64,000 bases of DNA, taken from positions 434,001 to 498,000 of the forward strand of contig FZQZ01000001.1 of the NCBI GenBank assembly GCA_900199555.1. Direction: 5' to 3'. The position numbers and the translations under genes are program-made. Origin of the DNA: Prevotellaceae bacterium MN60 (GTDB lineage: Bacteria; Bacteroidota; Bacteroidia; Bacteroidales; Bacteroidaceae). Of the stretch, positions 48,090 to 56,562 are shown piece by piece; within the stretch, counting starts at the first letter, position 1, and the number at the start of each line of letters is the position of its first letter. A model generated the notes under the pieces. The model did not search any database, had not been told where the DNA came from, and saw nothing but the letters and a program-made list of their open reading frames with translations.

Positions 48090-49001
48090 ATGAAAAAGCT
48101 GATAACTATACTAGGACCTACGGCCTCAGGCAAGACTCCTGTAGCTGCTCACTTGGCCAAAGAGATAGGTGGAGAGATTATCTCTGCCGACTCGCGTCAG
48201 GTATATCGCCGCATGGATATAGGTACAGGAAAAGACTTGGACGACTATCTAGATGTACCCTATCATTTGATAGACATCTGCGAGCCTGGCACCAAGTATA
48301 ACCTATTTCAATATCAGCAAGATTTCTTTGATGCCTATCAGGATATTCAGCGCCGAGGAGTCACCCCTATCCTTTGCGGTGGCACCGGACTGTATATCGA
48401 AGCGGTACTCAAAGGTTATAAGCTATCGCCCGTGCCTCAGAACCAAGCACTGCGAGACAGTCTGGAGGGTAAATCACTGGCAGAACTCACACAGATGCTG
48501 GAAGCACTGAAGGCAAAGACGGGCTCTAATATGCACAACAAGACGGATGTGGACTCCTGTCAGCGAGCCATCCGCGCTATAGAGATAGAGACCTATAATC
48601 TGGAGAATCCTGTGCCACGTCGTGAACTGCCACCCGTGGATTCTCTGATTATCGGTATCGATATCGACCGTGAGCATAGGCGCGAGAAGATTACTCGTCG
48701 TCTGAAAGCTCGACTGGAAGAAGGAATGGTAGAGGAGGTAAAAGGATTGCTGGATGAAGGCATCCCTGCAGAAGACCTAATCTATTATGGCTTGGAGTAT
48801 AAGTTTGTGACGGAATACTTGGTAGGTAAGACTACCTACGACGAGATGTTCCAACGCCTGGAGATAGCCATCCACCAGTTTGCCAAGCGACAGATGACTT
48901 GGTTCAGAGGTATGGAGCGGCGCGGATTTACCATCCATTGGATTGATGCCCTTCAGCCAATGGAAGACAAGGTGGCACAGATTATCGAGAAAATGAAATA
49001 G
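48090..49001 (+). CDS. miaA: tRNA dimethylallyltransferase
   Basis: 303 residues. P-loop GPTASGKTP at 9-17 and SADSRQVYRRMDIGTGKDL at about 34-52, then the insertion domain and C-terminal QFAKRQMTWFRGMER near 269. It adds an isopentenyl group to A37 of tRNAs reading U-starting codons. Many Bacteroidetes carry two MiaA-like proteins; the YRRMDIGTGKDL form seen here is one of them. It lies 45 bases before the lipid kinase gene, probably one transcript. Confidence 0.93.
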   Translation: MKKLITILGPTASGKTPVAAHLAKEIGGEIISADSRQVYRRMDIGTGKDLDDYLDVPYHLIDICEPGTKYNLFQYQQDFFDAYQDIQRRGVTPILCGGTGLYIEAVLKGYKLSPVPQNQALRDSLEGKSLAELTQMLEALKAKTGSNMHNKTDVDSCQRAIRAIEIETYNLENPVPRRELPPVDSLIIGIDIDREHRREKITRRLKARLEEGMVEEVKGLLDEGIPAEDLIYYGLEYKFVTEYLVGKTTYDEMFQRLEIAIHQFAKRQMTWFRGMERRGFTIHWIDALQPMEDKVAQIIEKMK

Positions 49002-49046
49002 AGAATAAAATACAAGAGATACAAACACTAAACAGTATAATAGGAA

Positions 49047-49967
49047 ATGGAAGACAATCGGTGGGGCATCCTTTATTGTCCAAAGGGACGCAGTACTAAG
49101 CAGCGTGAGAGAATCCAGAAGGTTTTAGACGACCGTCAGGTGCAGTACGACTTTGTGCAAAGCGAGTCGACTGACAGCGTGGAGCGCCTGATGAATATGC
49201 TCATCCACAATGGTTATAAGACCATTATCATCATTGGTGGCGACTCAGCACTGAACGATGCAGTCAACTGTCTGATGAGCGTAGAGAAACAGGTGCGCGA
49301 CCAGATAGCCTTGGGCGTGATTCCGAATGGTATTCTCAACGACTTTGCCCGCTATTGGAACTTTAAGGAGAAAAACCTCGAACAAACTGTCGACTGGCTC
49401 ATCAAGCATCGTGTGCGCGCCATCGACTTAGGCTGTCTGCGCTATACCAACAAGAAAGGACAGCAGTGTCATCGCTATTTCCTCAACTGTGTCAACATCG
49501 GTCTTATTGCCGACATCATGAATCTACGTCGCCAGACGCGCTCACTATTAGGTTCACGCACCCTTTCGTTTATCGTATCCATCTTCCTGATGATTTTCCA
49601 CCGCATGGAGTATAAGATGCGTGTCAGAATCAACAGCGACCTAGTAGATAGAAAGATGATGACCATGTGTGTGGGCAGTGGTCCTGGCTATGGACAGACA
49701 CCTAATGCTGTACCTTACAATGGTATGCTGGATGTATCACTGATATATCATGCTGAAGTGCTACAAATCTTTGCCGGTTTGTGGTTATTGGTCACCGGTC
49801 GTTTCCTCAACCATCGCAGTGTGCATCCCTATCGCACTCGTGAGGTTACTATCGAAGAAGCCAAGCACGCCATGGTAGGTGTTGACGGAAGACTTGTTGG
49901 CACCCCTGTTGGGCCCTATCGCATCACGATAGAGCAAGAAGTGGTCAACTTCCTGATACCAGACTAA
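49047..49967 (+). CDS. Diacylglycerol/lipid kinase-like protein (DAGK_cat)
   Basis: 306 residues. N-terminal catalytic-type domain with TIIIIGGDSALNDAVNCL at about 54-71, where the standard family motif is GGDGTxNE, so the glycine-threonine of the nucleotide loop reads serine-alanine. Further family motifs: LGVIPNGILNDFAR near 91 (usual PxGTxNDFAR) and NCVNIGLIADI near 148. The C-terminal beta domain includes YNGMLDVSLIYH. The altered nucleotide motif may mean reduced activity or a different substrate. It follows miaA. Confidence 0.82.
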   Translation: MEDNRWGILYCPKGRSTKQRERIQKVLDDRQVQYDFVQSESTDSVERLMNMLIHNGYKTIIIIGGDSALNDAVNCLMSVEKQVRDQIALGVIPNGILNDFARYWNFKEKNLEQTVDWLIKHRVRAIDLGCLRYTNKKGQQCHRYFLNCVNIGLIADIMNLRRQTRSLLGSRTLSFIVSIFLMIFHRMEYKMRVRINSDLVDRKMMTMCVGSGPGYGQTPNAVPYNGMLDVSLIYHAEVLQIFAGLWLLVTGRFLNHRSVHPYRTREVTIEEAKHAMVGVDGRLVGTPVGPYRITIEQEVVNFLIPD

Positions 49968-50005
49968 TAAATATTGTCGGTTTTTTACAAAAAAATCGAA
50001 ATATG

Positions 50006-50037
50006 TTTGGTAGTCCCAGCAAAATTGCGTACTTTTG
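50006..50037 (+). promoter_or_regulatory. Promoter of the glycogen cluster
   Basis: TTTG at 50006-50009, 20 bases, TACTTTTG at 50030-50037, 46 bases before the ATG. Confidence 0.75.
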
Positions 50038-50083
50038 AAGGTGATTACAAAATCTAAAACACTTAAATCTCAAAATAGGAACT

Positions 50084-52033
50084 ATGAGTTATTTACGATT
50101 CGAGAAAGCTGTAATGACCAATCTTGAGGAGTCGCTCCATCGTGAATTTCTGCGTACTAACCGTTCTGGTGCCTATAGTGCGTCAACACTTGTTGACTGC
50201 AATACGCGCAAGTATCACGGCCTACTCGTGGTGCCCATACCAGAGCTAGACGACGAGAACCACGTGTTACTATCGTCGCTCGACTGCACAGTTATTCAAC
50301 ATGGTGCGGAGTTCAACCTTGGACTACACAAATACCAAGGAAACAACTACAGTCCCAAGGGTCACAAATACATTCGAGAGTTTGATTGTGACGTAGTACC
50401 CACCACGCTCTATCGCGTTGGTGGCGTGTTGTTAAAGAAAGAGGTGGTTTTCCATCATTACGAGGATCGCATTCTGATTCGTTACACACTAGTTGATGCT
50501 CACTCTGCTACTACCCTTCGTTTCCGCCCCTTCCTGGCCTTCCGCTCTGTGCGCCAGTTTACGCATGAGAACGCTACGGCCTCGCGCGAATATCAGGAGG
50601 TGGACAATGGTATCAAGACCTGCATGTATGCTGGTTATCCCGACCTGTATATGCAGTTCAACAAGAAGAACGAGTTTATCTTCCACCCCGACTGGTATCG
50701 CGGTGTAGAATATCCTAAAGAGCAGGAGCGTGGCTATGCCTCTAACGAAGACCTGTATGTGCCAGGTTACTTCGAGATGGACATCAAGAAGGGCGAGAGC
50801 ATCATCTTCTCTGCATCTACCTCTGCCATCAAGACCAACACGCTGAAGACGCTTTTCCAGAAGGAGGTAGAACAGCGCGTACCTCGCGACAACTTCTACC
50901 ACTGCTTGGTCACTGCCGCTCATCAGTTCCACAATCGCAAAGCCAACGATGACCGTTACCTCTTGGCAGGTTATCCTTGGTTTAAGTCTCGTGCGCGCGA
51001 TACGTTTATCTCACTGCCAGGCCTGACACTTGCCATCGATGAGCAAGACTACTTCGAACTGGTGATGAAGACTGCCGAGCGCGGTCTGCGCGAATTTATG
51101 GAGGGCAAGCCTCTGAGCGTAAAGATATATGAGATGGAACAGCCCGACGTGCCCCTGTGGGCAGTGTGGGCTATCCAGCAGTATGCACGCTATGCTGGTC
51201 TCGACAAGGCTTTCGAGAAGTACGGTAAACTATTGCAAGACATTATTATATTTATTAAGGACGACAAGCACCCCAACCTGCGCCTCGACGACAACGGACT
51301 GCTATATGCCGATGGTCGCGACAAGGCTATCACTTGGATGAACTCTACCGCCAACGGCAAGCCCGTAGTTCCTCGTTCTGGTTATATTGTAGAGTTTAAT
51401 GCCCTGTGGTACAATGCCGTGAAGTTCTGCGCACTGATGGCTTTTGAGAAAGGCGACGAAAAAGGTGCTAAGGTGCTTGAGGACTTGGCCGTTAAGATTA
51501 AGGAGTCGTTTGTAGAAACCTTCCTCAACGAATATGGTTATCTGCTCGACTATGTGGATGGCAACATGATGGACTGGAGCGTACGCCCCAACCAAATTTT
51601 TGCTGTTGCCCTCGACTACTCGCCCCTTTCTCAGGAGCAGAAGAAGAGTGTGCTCGATGTCTGCACACGTGAACTGCTCACCCCCAAGGGATTGCGCTCA
51701 CTATCACCTAAGAGCGGTGGCTATAATCCCATGTATGTTGGTCCGCAGACTCAGCGCGACTACGCCTACCATCAGGGTACCGCATGGCCTTGGTTGGGAG
51801 GATTCTATATGGAAGCATTGCTCAAGATTTACAAGCGCACCCGTCTGTCGTTTATCGAGCGCCAGATGGTGGGCTATGAAGAAGAGATGGACTATCACGC
51901 TTTGGGAACTATCAGTGAACTGTTTGATGGCAACCCGCCATTCCACGGACGTGGCGCAATGGCCTTTGCCATGAATGTGGCAGAGATACTGCGCGCACTG
52001 AAGTTGCTGGAGAAGTATACGTATCAGAAATAA
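50084..52033 (+). CDS. Glycogen debranching enzyme (amylo-alpha-1,6-glucosidase type)
   Basis: 649 residues. The N-terminal GDE_N domain (about 1-250; REFLRTNRSGAYSASTLVDC NTRKYHGLLVVP is its start) is followed by the (alpha/alpha)6 catalytic domain (about 280-645) with WFKSRARDTFISLPGLTLA near 303, NSTANGKPVVPRSGYIVEFN near 420 and HQGTAWPWLGGFYMEALLKI near 565. It removes alpha-1,6 branches of glycogen or starch-like glucans. First gene of a three-gene cluster with a GT4 synthase and a GH57 enzyme. Confidence 0.93.
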   Translation: MSYLRFEKAVMTNLEESLHREFLRTNRSGAYSASTLVDCNTRKYHGLLVVPIPELDDENHVLLSSLDCTVIQHGAEFNLGLHKYQGNNYSPKGHKYIREFDCDVVPTTLYRVGGVLLKKEVVFHHYEDRILIRYTLVDAHSATTLRFRPFLAFRSVRQFTHENATASREYQEVDNGIKTCMYAGYPDLYMQFNKKNEFIFHPDWYRGVEYPKEQERGYASNEDLYVPGYFEMDIKKGESIIFSASTSAIKTNTLKTLFQKEVEQRVPRDNFYHCLVTAAHQFHNRKANDDRYLLAGYPWFKSRARDTFISLPGLTLAIDEQDYFELVMKTAERGLREFMEGKPLSVKIYEMEQPDVPLWAVWAIQQYARYAGLDKAFEKYGKLLQDIIIFIKDDKHPNLRLDDNGLLYADGRDKAITWMNSTANGKPVVPRSGYIVEFNALWYNAVKFCALMAFEKGDEKGAKVLEDLAVKIKESFVETFLNEYGYLLDYVDGNMMDWSVRPNQIFAVALDYSPLSQEQKKSVLDVCTRELLTPKGLRSLSPKSGGYNPMYVGPQTQRDYAYHQGTAWPWLGGFYMEALLKIYKRTRLSFIERQMVGYEEEMDYHALGTISELFDGNPPFHGRGAMAFAMNVAEILRALKLLEKYTYQK

Positions 52034-52049
52034 ATAAGGAGGAAACACT

Positions 52050-53321
52050 ATGAAAGTATTAATGTTTGGATGGGAGTATCCTCCTCACGTCTTTGGTGGA
52101 CTAGCCACCGCCAACTATGGTATCTCGCAGGGTCTATATGCTCAGGGCGATATGGACATCACGCTATGTCTGCCCAAGCCCTTTGGCGATGAAGACCGCT
52201 CAGCGTGTGATATTGTAGCCATGAATGCAGTGCCTATCACATGGCGCGATGTGAGCTACGAATATGTACAAGAGCGTGTGGGCAGAATTATGGACCCCGA
52301 CCTTTACTTCCGCTTGCGTGAGCACCTGTATGCCGACTTCAACTATATGCACGTCAATGATCTCGGCGCAATGGAGTTTGCAGGCGGTTATCCGGGTAAT
52401 CTGCATGAGGAAATCAACAACTATTCGATTATTGCTGGTGTGGTAGCTCGCACGTTGGACTACGACATCATTCATGCTCACGACTGGCTCACCTACCCTG
52501 CCGGCATCCATGCTAAGCAGGTGAGTGGCAAGCCTCTCTGCATCCACGTTCATGCTACTGACTTTGACCGCTCGCGTGGTAAGGTAAATCCCACCGTTTA
52601 TTCTATTGAGAAAAATGGTATGGACAATGCCGACTGCATCATGTGTGTATCTGAGCTGACCCGTCAGACGGTTATCAATCAGTATCACCAAGACCCACGC
52701 AAGTGCTTTACCGTTCACAATGCCGTTTATCCCCTACCCGACGAGTATCAGGCCATTCCTCGTCCTGACCACACGGGCAAGGACAAGATAGTGACATTCC
52801 TCGGACGTATCACCATGCAGAAGGGACCGGAATACTTTGTCGAAGCAGCCAACATGGTGATTCGCCGTACCAAGAACGTACGCTTCTGTATGGCTGGTTC
52901 GGGCGACATGATGGATGCGATGATTCAACTGGCTGCAGAGCGAGGCATTGCCGATCGTTTCCACTTCCCGGGCTTTATGCGCGGCAAGCAGGTTTACGAG
53001 TGCTTGAAAGACTCCGATGTCTATGTGATGCCCTCCGTTTCAGAACCCTTTGGTATATCGCCCTTGGAGGCTATGCAGTGTGGTACGCCTACGATTATCT
53101 CTAAGCAGTCGGGCTGTGCCGAGATTCTTAACAACTGTATCAAGGTGGACTATTGGGATGTATATGCCCTAGCCGACGCCATCTACTCTATCTGTGCTAA
53201 CGACTCGCTCTTCCAATACCTCAAGGAAGAGGGAAAGAAAGAGGTTGATCAGATTACCTGGGAGAAGGTAGGTGCATGGATAGCTACCCTCTATAAGCGA
53301 ACTCTCGGCTGGGAACAGTAA
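52050..53321 (+). CDS. Glycosyltransferase family 4, glycogen/starch synthase-like
   Basis: 423 residues. GT-B fold: N-terminal WEYPPHVFGGLATANYGISQ (9-28), DYDIIHAHDWLTYPAGIHAK near 140-159, then C-terminal FLGRITMQKGPEYFVEAA near 250 and the E-x7-E region SEPFGISPLEAMQCGTPTII near 330. Between debranching and GH57 genes, this fits the Bacteroidetes glycogen synthase that uses UDP- or ADP-glucose. A clear Shine-Dalgarno (aaggagg) stands before the start, 16 bases after the debranching gene. Confidence 0.9.
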   Translation: MKVLMFGWEYPPHVFGGLATANYGISQGLYAQGDMDITLCLPKPFGDEDRSACDIVAMNAVPITWRDVSYEYVQERVGRIMDPDLYFRLREHLYADFNYMHVNDLGAMEFAGGYPGNLHEEINNYSIIAGVVARTLDYDIIHAHDWLTYPAGIHAKQVSGKPLCIHVHATDFDRSRGKVNPTVYSIEKNGMDNADCIMCVSELTRQTVINQYHQDPRKCFTVHNAVYPLPDEYQAIPRPDHTGKDKIVTFLGRITMQKGPEYFVEAANMVIRRTKNVRFCMAGSGDMMDAMIQLAAERGIADRFHFPGFMRGKQVYECLKDSDVYVMPSVSEPFGISPLEAMQCGTPTIISKQSGCAEILNNCIKVDYWDVYALADAIYSICANDSLFQYLKEEGKKEVDQITWEKVGAWIATLYKRTLGWEQ

Positions 53322-53329
53322 GTATATTA

Positions 53330-53357
53330 TGAATTAAGCATTAAGAATTAAGCATTA
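53330..53357. repeat. aattaagcatt repeat before the GH57 gene
   Basis: gaattaagcattaagaatta and the following agcattatg run straight into the start codon. The same words occur at 14863-14900 before the second nucleoside kinase. Confidence 0.5.
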
Positions 53358-54811
53358 TGAAAACAATTTGTTTATATTTCGAGATACATCAGATTATCCA
53401 TCTGAAGCGCTATCGTTTCTTCGATATCGGAACCGATCATTATTACTATGATGATTATGAGAACGAGCGTAGCATCACCGACATAGCCAACCGCAGCTAT
53501 ATGCCTGCCCTCACCGCCATTGGCGAGATGATTAAGGAGCACGGGCAATACTTTAAGGTGGCATTCTCTCTGTCGGGAACAGGACTAGAGCAACTTGAGT
53601 TCCATGCCCCACAGGTGATTGCCAAGTTGCAGGAACTCAACCAAACGGGTTGCGTAGAGTTCTTGGCAGAGCCTTTCTCTCATGGTCTGTCATCACTGGC
53701 CAACGAAGAGACCTTCGCTCTGGACATCAAGAAGCAGACAGCCAAGATTGAAGAACTGTTTGGCAAGAAACCTACCGTTGCACGTAACTCATCACTCATC
53801 TACTCTGATGACATTGGTGCACAGATAGCAGCTATGGGCTTCAAGGGTATGCTCACCGAGGGTGCTAAGCATGTGCTCGGTTGGAAATCGCCACACTATG
53901 TCTATAACTGTGCGATGGCTCCCAACTTGAAGTTGCTGTTGCGCGATGTAGAACTCTCTGACGACATCTCACTGCGCTTCAACAATAGCGAATGGGAAGG
54001 TTATCCTCTTTTTGCCGACGACTATATCAATCGCATTGCCCGCCTGCCTGAAGAGGAGCAGATTATCAACATCTTCATGGAGCTCTCTGCACTGGGCATC
54101 GCTCAACCTCTCAGCTCAAACATCCTCGACTTCTTGAAGGCGCTACCTGCCTGTGCTAAGGCCAAGGGCATCACCTTCTCTACGCCTACCGAGATATGTA
54201 TGAAGGTGAAGAGCATGGGTGCGCTCAACGTGCCTGACACACTCTCTTGGGTGGATGAGGAACGCGACGTTTCTTGCTGGTTGGGTAATGCCATGCAGCG
54301 TGAGGCTTTCAACAAGCTCTACTCTGTGGCCGATCGTCTGCGCATTGCCGATGACCCACGCATCAATCAGGACTGGGACTATCTGCAGGCCTCTAACAAC
54401 TTCCGCTTTATGACTACCAAGCCCTCCAACGTAGGACTGGACCGCGGTATCTATAGCGGACCGTTTGATGCCTTTACCAACTATATGAACATCCTTGGCG
54501 ACTTCATCAACCGTGTTAACGCCCTCTATCCGCAAGAGATTGAAAACGATGAGCTCAACGCACTGCTCACTACCATCCGCAATCAGGGTGATGAGATTGA
54601 GATGAAGGACAAAGAGATTACTCGCTTGAAGGCTCGTCTGGAGAAACTGGAGCCAGCAAAGAAGAAGGAGACTGGAGTCAAGAGTCAGGAGAAGAAGCCT
54701 GCAGCTAAAAAGGAAGCACCTAAGAAAGCTGCAGCTCCAAAGAAAGCTAAAGCTCCTGCAAAGGCTGCCGCAAAAGAAAAGTCCGCTGCCCCAAAGGCTA
54801 AGAAGGCTTAG
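53357..54811 (+). CDS. GH57 alpha-amylase/glucanotransferase with Lys/Ala-rich tail
   Basis: 484 residues. A GH57-type barrel (about 1-390): MKTICLYFEIHQIIHLKRYR at the start (the family's first motif with a His), FLAEPFSHGLSSL near 92 with the likely catalytic Glu region (EPFxHG), and SLIYSDDIGAQIAAMGF near 147. A helical domain follows, then a coiled segment (IRNQGDEIEMKDKEITRLKA) and about 50 residues made almost only of Lys, Ala and Pro. Such a histone-like tail is not part of GH57 catalysis and may bind a polyanion or glucan granule. It completes the glycogen cluster. Confidence 0.9.
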   Translation: MKTICLYFEIHQIIHLKRYRFFDIGTDHYYYDDYENERSITDIANRSYMPALTAIGEMIKEHGQYFKVAFSLSGTGLEQLEFHAPQVIAKLQELNQTGCVEFLAEPFSHGLSSLANEETFALDIKKQTAKIEELFGKKPTVARNSSLIYSDDIGAQIAAMGFKGMLTEGAKHVLGWKSPHYVYNCAMAPNLKLLLRDVELSDDISLRFNNSEWEGYPLFADDYINRIARLPEEEQIINIFMELSALGIAQPLSSNILDFLKALPACAKAKGITFSTPTEICMKVKSMGALNVPDTLSWVDEERDVSCWLGNAMQREAFNKLYSVADRLRIADDPRINQDWDYLQASNNFRFMTTKPSNVGLDRGIYSGPFDAFTNYMNILGDFINRVNALYPQEIENDELNALLTTIRNQGDEIEMKDKEITRLKARLEKLEPAKKKETGVKSQEKKPAAKKEAPKKAAAPKKAKAPAKAAAKEKSAAPKAKKA

Positions 54812-54824
54812 TAATAAGAATCAA

Positions 54825-54856
54825 AAAGCTCGCCAATACTGGCGAGCTTTTTTTAT
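54825..54856 (+). terminator. Terminator of the glycogen cluster
   Basis: Perfect stem aaagctcgcca / tggcgagcttt with a four-base loop and T-run. Confidence 0.9.
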
Positions 54857-54881
54857 TTTAATTGTTGACGAGCTGTTTTGA

Positions 54882-55271
54882 TTACTCTTTCGTTTCTGTC
54901 GTTACCGGCTTTCCTGCCTCTTGCCATGCTAGAATGCCTCCCTTCAGGTTTACGCATTGGAATCCCTCAGCAGCCAGTTTTCCTGCTGCATTAGCAGAGC
55001 GACGACCACTACGACAATAGATAGCAATCTTCTGCTCTTTATTCAGCTTACTCTTCGCCTTCTCCACAAAGTCACTATCTCCTTGGTCTATCAGGATAGC
55101 CCCCTTGAGGTGTCCTTCTGCATATTCAGTAGCAGAGCGCACATCCAGCACTGTAACATTCGGCTCGTTCATCAAGCGCTCGAACTCCTCCACACCAACA
55201 TTGGTAAAGCTTTCCTGACCACAGGCTGTCAGTCCCAGCATAGCCAGTAAGCAAGTCATCATTTTCTTCAT
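54882..55271 (-). CDS. Rhodanese-domain lipoprotein
   Basis: 129 residues from ATG 55271. Lipoprotein signal MKKMMTCLLAMLGLTAC (Cys at 17). A single rhodanese domain with the conserved TVLDVRSATEYAEGHLKGAI and active-site loop YCRSGRRSANAA containing the catalytic Cys. It carries or transfers sulphane sulphur in the periplasm or at the outer membrane. Single gene, convergent with the glycogen cluster. Confidence 0.92.
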   Translation of the reverse strand: MKKMMTCLLAMLGLTACGQESFTNVGVEEFERLMNEPNVTVLDVRSATEYAEGHLKGAILIDQGDSDFVEKAKSKLNKEQKIAIYCRSGRRSANAAGKLAAEGFQCVNLKGGILAWQEAGKPVTTETKE

Positions 55272-55377
55272 ATCAATCACTCCATTTTTTTATTATGCGC
55301 AGCAAAGGTATCTTCTTTCCTTGAGAATACCAAACAAATAGGCTAAAAAATAGCGCAGTTCACTCTTTAGAAGTACT

Positions 55378-55479
55378 CTAGGAATATCTAGGATATCCTA
55401 GGGATTCCTAGAAAAGCCTAGAAAAAACCTAGAAAAGCCTAGAAAAACCTAGAAAAGCCTAAAATAATTCTAGAAAAAT
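55378..55479. repeat. CTAG tandem repeat upstream of the interrupted four-helix gene
   Basis: About ten units with a ten-base period (ctag plus six bases; two units have 11) occupy the stretch, which otherwise holds no gene. The 24 bases at 55388-55411 (ctaggatatcctagggattc, then ctag) recur exactly at 56230-56253 downstream of the gene. The array ends 11 bases before the -33 element of the gene's promoter. Confidence 0.92.
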
Positions 55480-55490
55480 GCTCTAAACGC

Positions 55491-55521
55491 TTTGCGCTCT
55501 CAGGATTTGTCTGTACCTTTG
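55491..55521 (+). promoter_or_regulatory. Promoter of the interrupted four-helix gene
   Basis: TTTG at 55491-55494, 19 bases, TACCTTTG at 55514-55521, 40 bases before the ATG. Confidence 0.75.
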
Positions 55522-55561
55522 CAATATCATACAAATTTACAATAAAACTTAACGAACTATC

Positions 55562-56233
55562 ATGGATTATAACACCAAAGGAACGGTACTGAAGAAAGCC
55601 GTTGTTTGGAAAGAATTATACTTTTATCGCAAGAGCGACGCCATATACCAACTGACCGTAGAGTTCTGTCACCGTTTTCTTCCGCCCTATGGAGACCGCA
55701 CCGTAGATCAAATGGTGCAAGCAGCTCGCAGTGGCAAACAAAACATAGTGGAAGGAAGCGAGGATGGACAAACCAGTTCTGAAATGGAAATAAAGCTATT
55801 GAATGTGGCACGTGGTAGTCTGCAAGAATTGCGCTCTGACTATCAAGACTACTTGGATACCCACCACTTGCCTATCTAGGAAAGGAATAGCGAACGTCAA
55901 CAGCGACTGCGAGATTTCTGCCACTCTCATAACGACTACGAAGACTATGCTCCCTTAGTGGCAAAGATGACTGACGAAGAGATGGCAAACCTTCTGCTAA
56001 CGCTCTGCCATCAGACTGATAAGATGATGTGCTCATACATCGAGAATCTAGAGCATCGCTTTGTTACCGAGGGCGGCATCAAAGAGCGTATGTACGCTGC
56101 GCGTACAGGCTACAGACAGGAGGTAGATGCTCGCATGAGAGCTTTGGAAGCTGAGAACCATCAACTGAAAGAAAAGATAAAACAGTTGGAGCAGCAACTT
56201 GGAAAGTTGCTAGGAGAACCTAGGAAAGCCTAG
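55562..56233 (+). pseudogene. Four-helix-bundle suffix-domain gene with in-frame TAG
   Basis: Reading through one TAG codon at 55877-55879 gives a 223-residue homologue of the protein at 29192-29938: WKELYFYRKSDAIYQLTVEF, then GDRTVDQMVQAARSGKQNIV (identical in both), the suffix domain with GGIKERMYAARTGYRQ, and a shorter coiled coil. The TAG aligns with a Trp (TGG) of the intact copy, and it also completes a ctaggaaagg word like the flanking repeats. Apart from this codon the frame is clean, so decay is recent, or the codon is read through. Its natural stop is itself provided by a ctag unit of the downstream array. Confidence 0.85.
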
Positions 56234-56294
56234 GATATCCTAGGGATTCCTAGGAAAACCTAGAAATACCTAGGAACACCTAGGAATGCCTAAA
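56210..56294. repeat. CTAG tandem repeat downstream of the interrupted four-helix gene
   Basis: Eight ten-base units of the form ctaggnnnnc overlap the last codons of the gene and reach the end of the convergent TSCPD gene (its stop codon is at 56290). Contains the same 24-base core as the upstream array. Confidence 0.92.
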
Positions 56295-56556
56295 TATTTG
56301 TTTGCTTGATTTGCTCAAGCGCTCTGCATAGCTGGTCGGGACAGGAGGTGAGCTTATTGCCACAACGGATGCCGTTGAGACGAGCTATCACATCGTCAAT
56401 CTTCTGACCTTTTACCAGTTGGCTGATGCCTTGCAGATTGCCGTGGCAACCGCCTAAGAAGAATATCTGCTGGATGATGTCGTGCTCATCGACAGTGACA
56501 TCTATCAGTTTAGAGCAGGTTCCTGTGGTTTCATATTGTATATGCTTTGTCTTCAT
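56290..56556 (-). CDS. TSCPD-domain protein (TIGR03905 type)
   Basis: 88 residues from ATG 56556. The sequence ends with the signature SCPDQLCRALEQI (TSCPD domain) and has GGCHGNLQGISQLVKG near 35-50, with conserved cysteines that could bind a metal. The domain also occurs at the end of class II ribonucleotide reductases; the stand-alone form has no established role. Last gene of a three-gene unit, six bases after guaA. Confidence 0.85.
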   Translation of the reverse strand: MKTKHIQYETTGTCSKLIDVTVDEHDIIQQIFFLGGCHGNLQGISQLVKGQKIDDVIARLNGIRCGNKLTSCPDQLCRALEQIKQTNI

Positions 56557-56562
56557 AGGCAA

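Noticed and set aside
55562..56233. TAG recoding to an amino acid
   Set aside because: Other genes here, such as the DUF2723 and hsdM genes, use TAG as a normal stop.
55378..56294. CRISPR array interpretation of the CTAG repeats
   Set aside because: The unit is ten bases with no spacers of constant length, and no cas genes are present.
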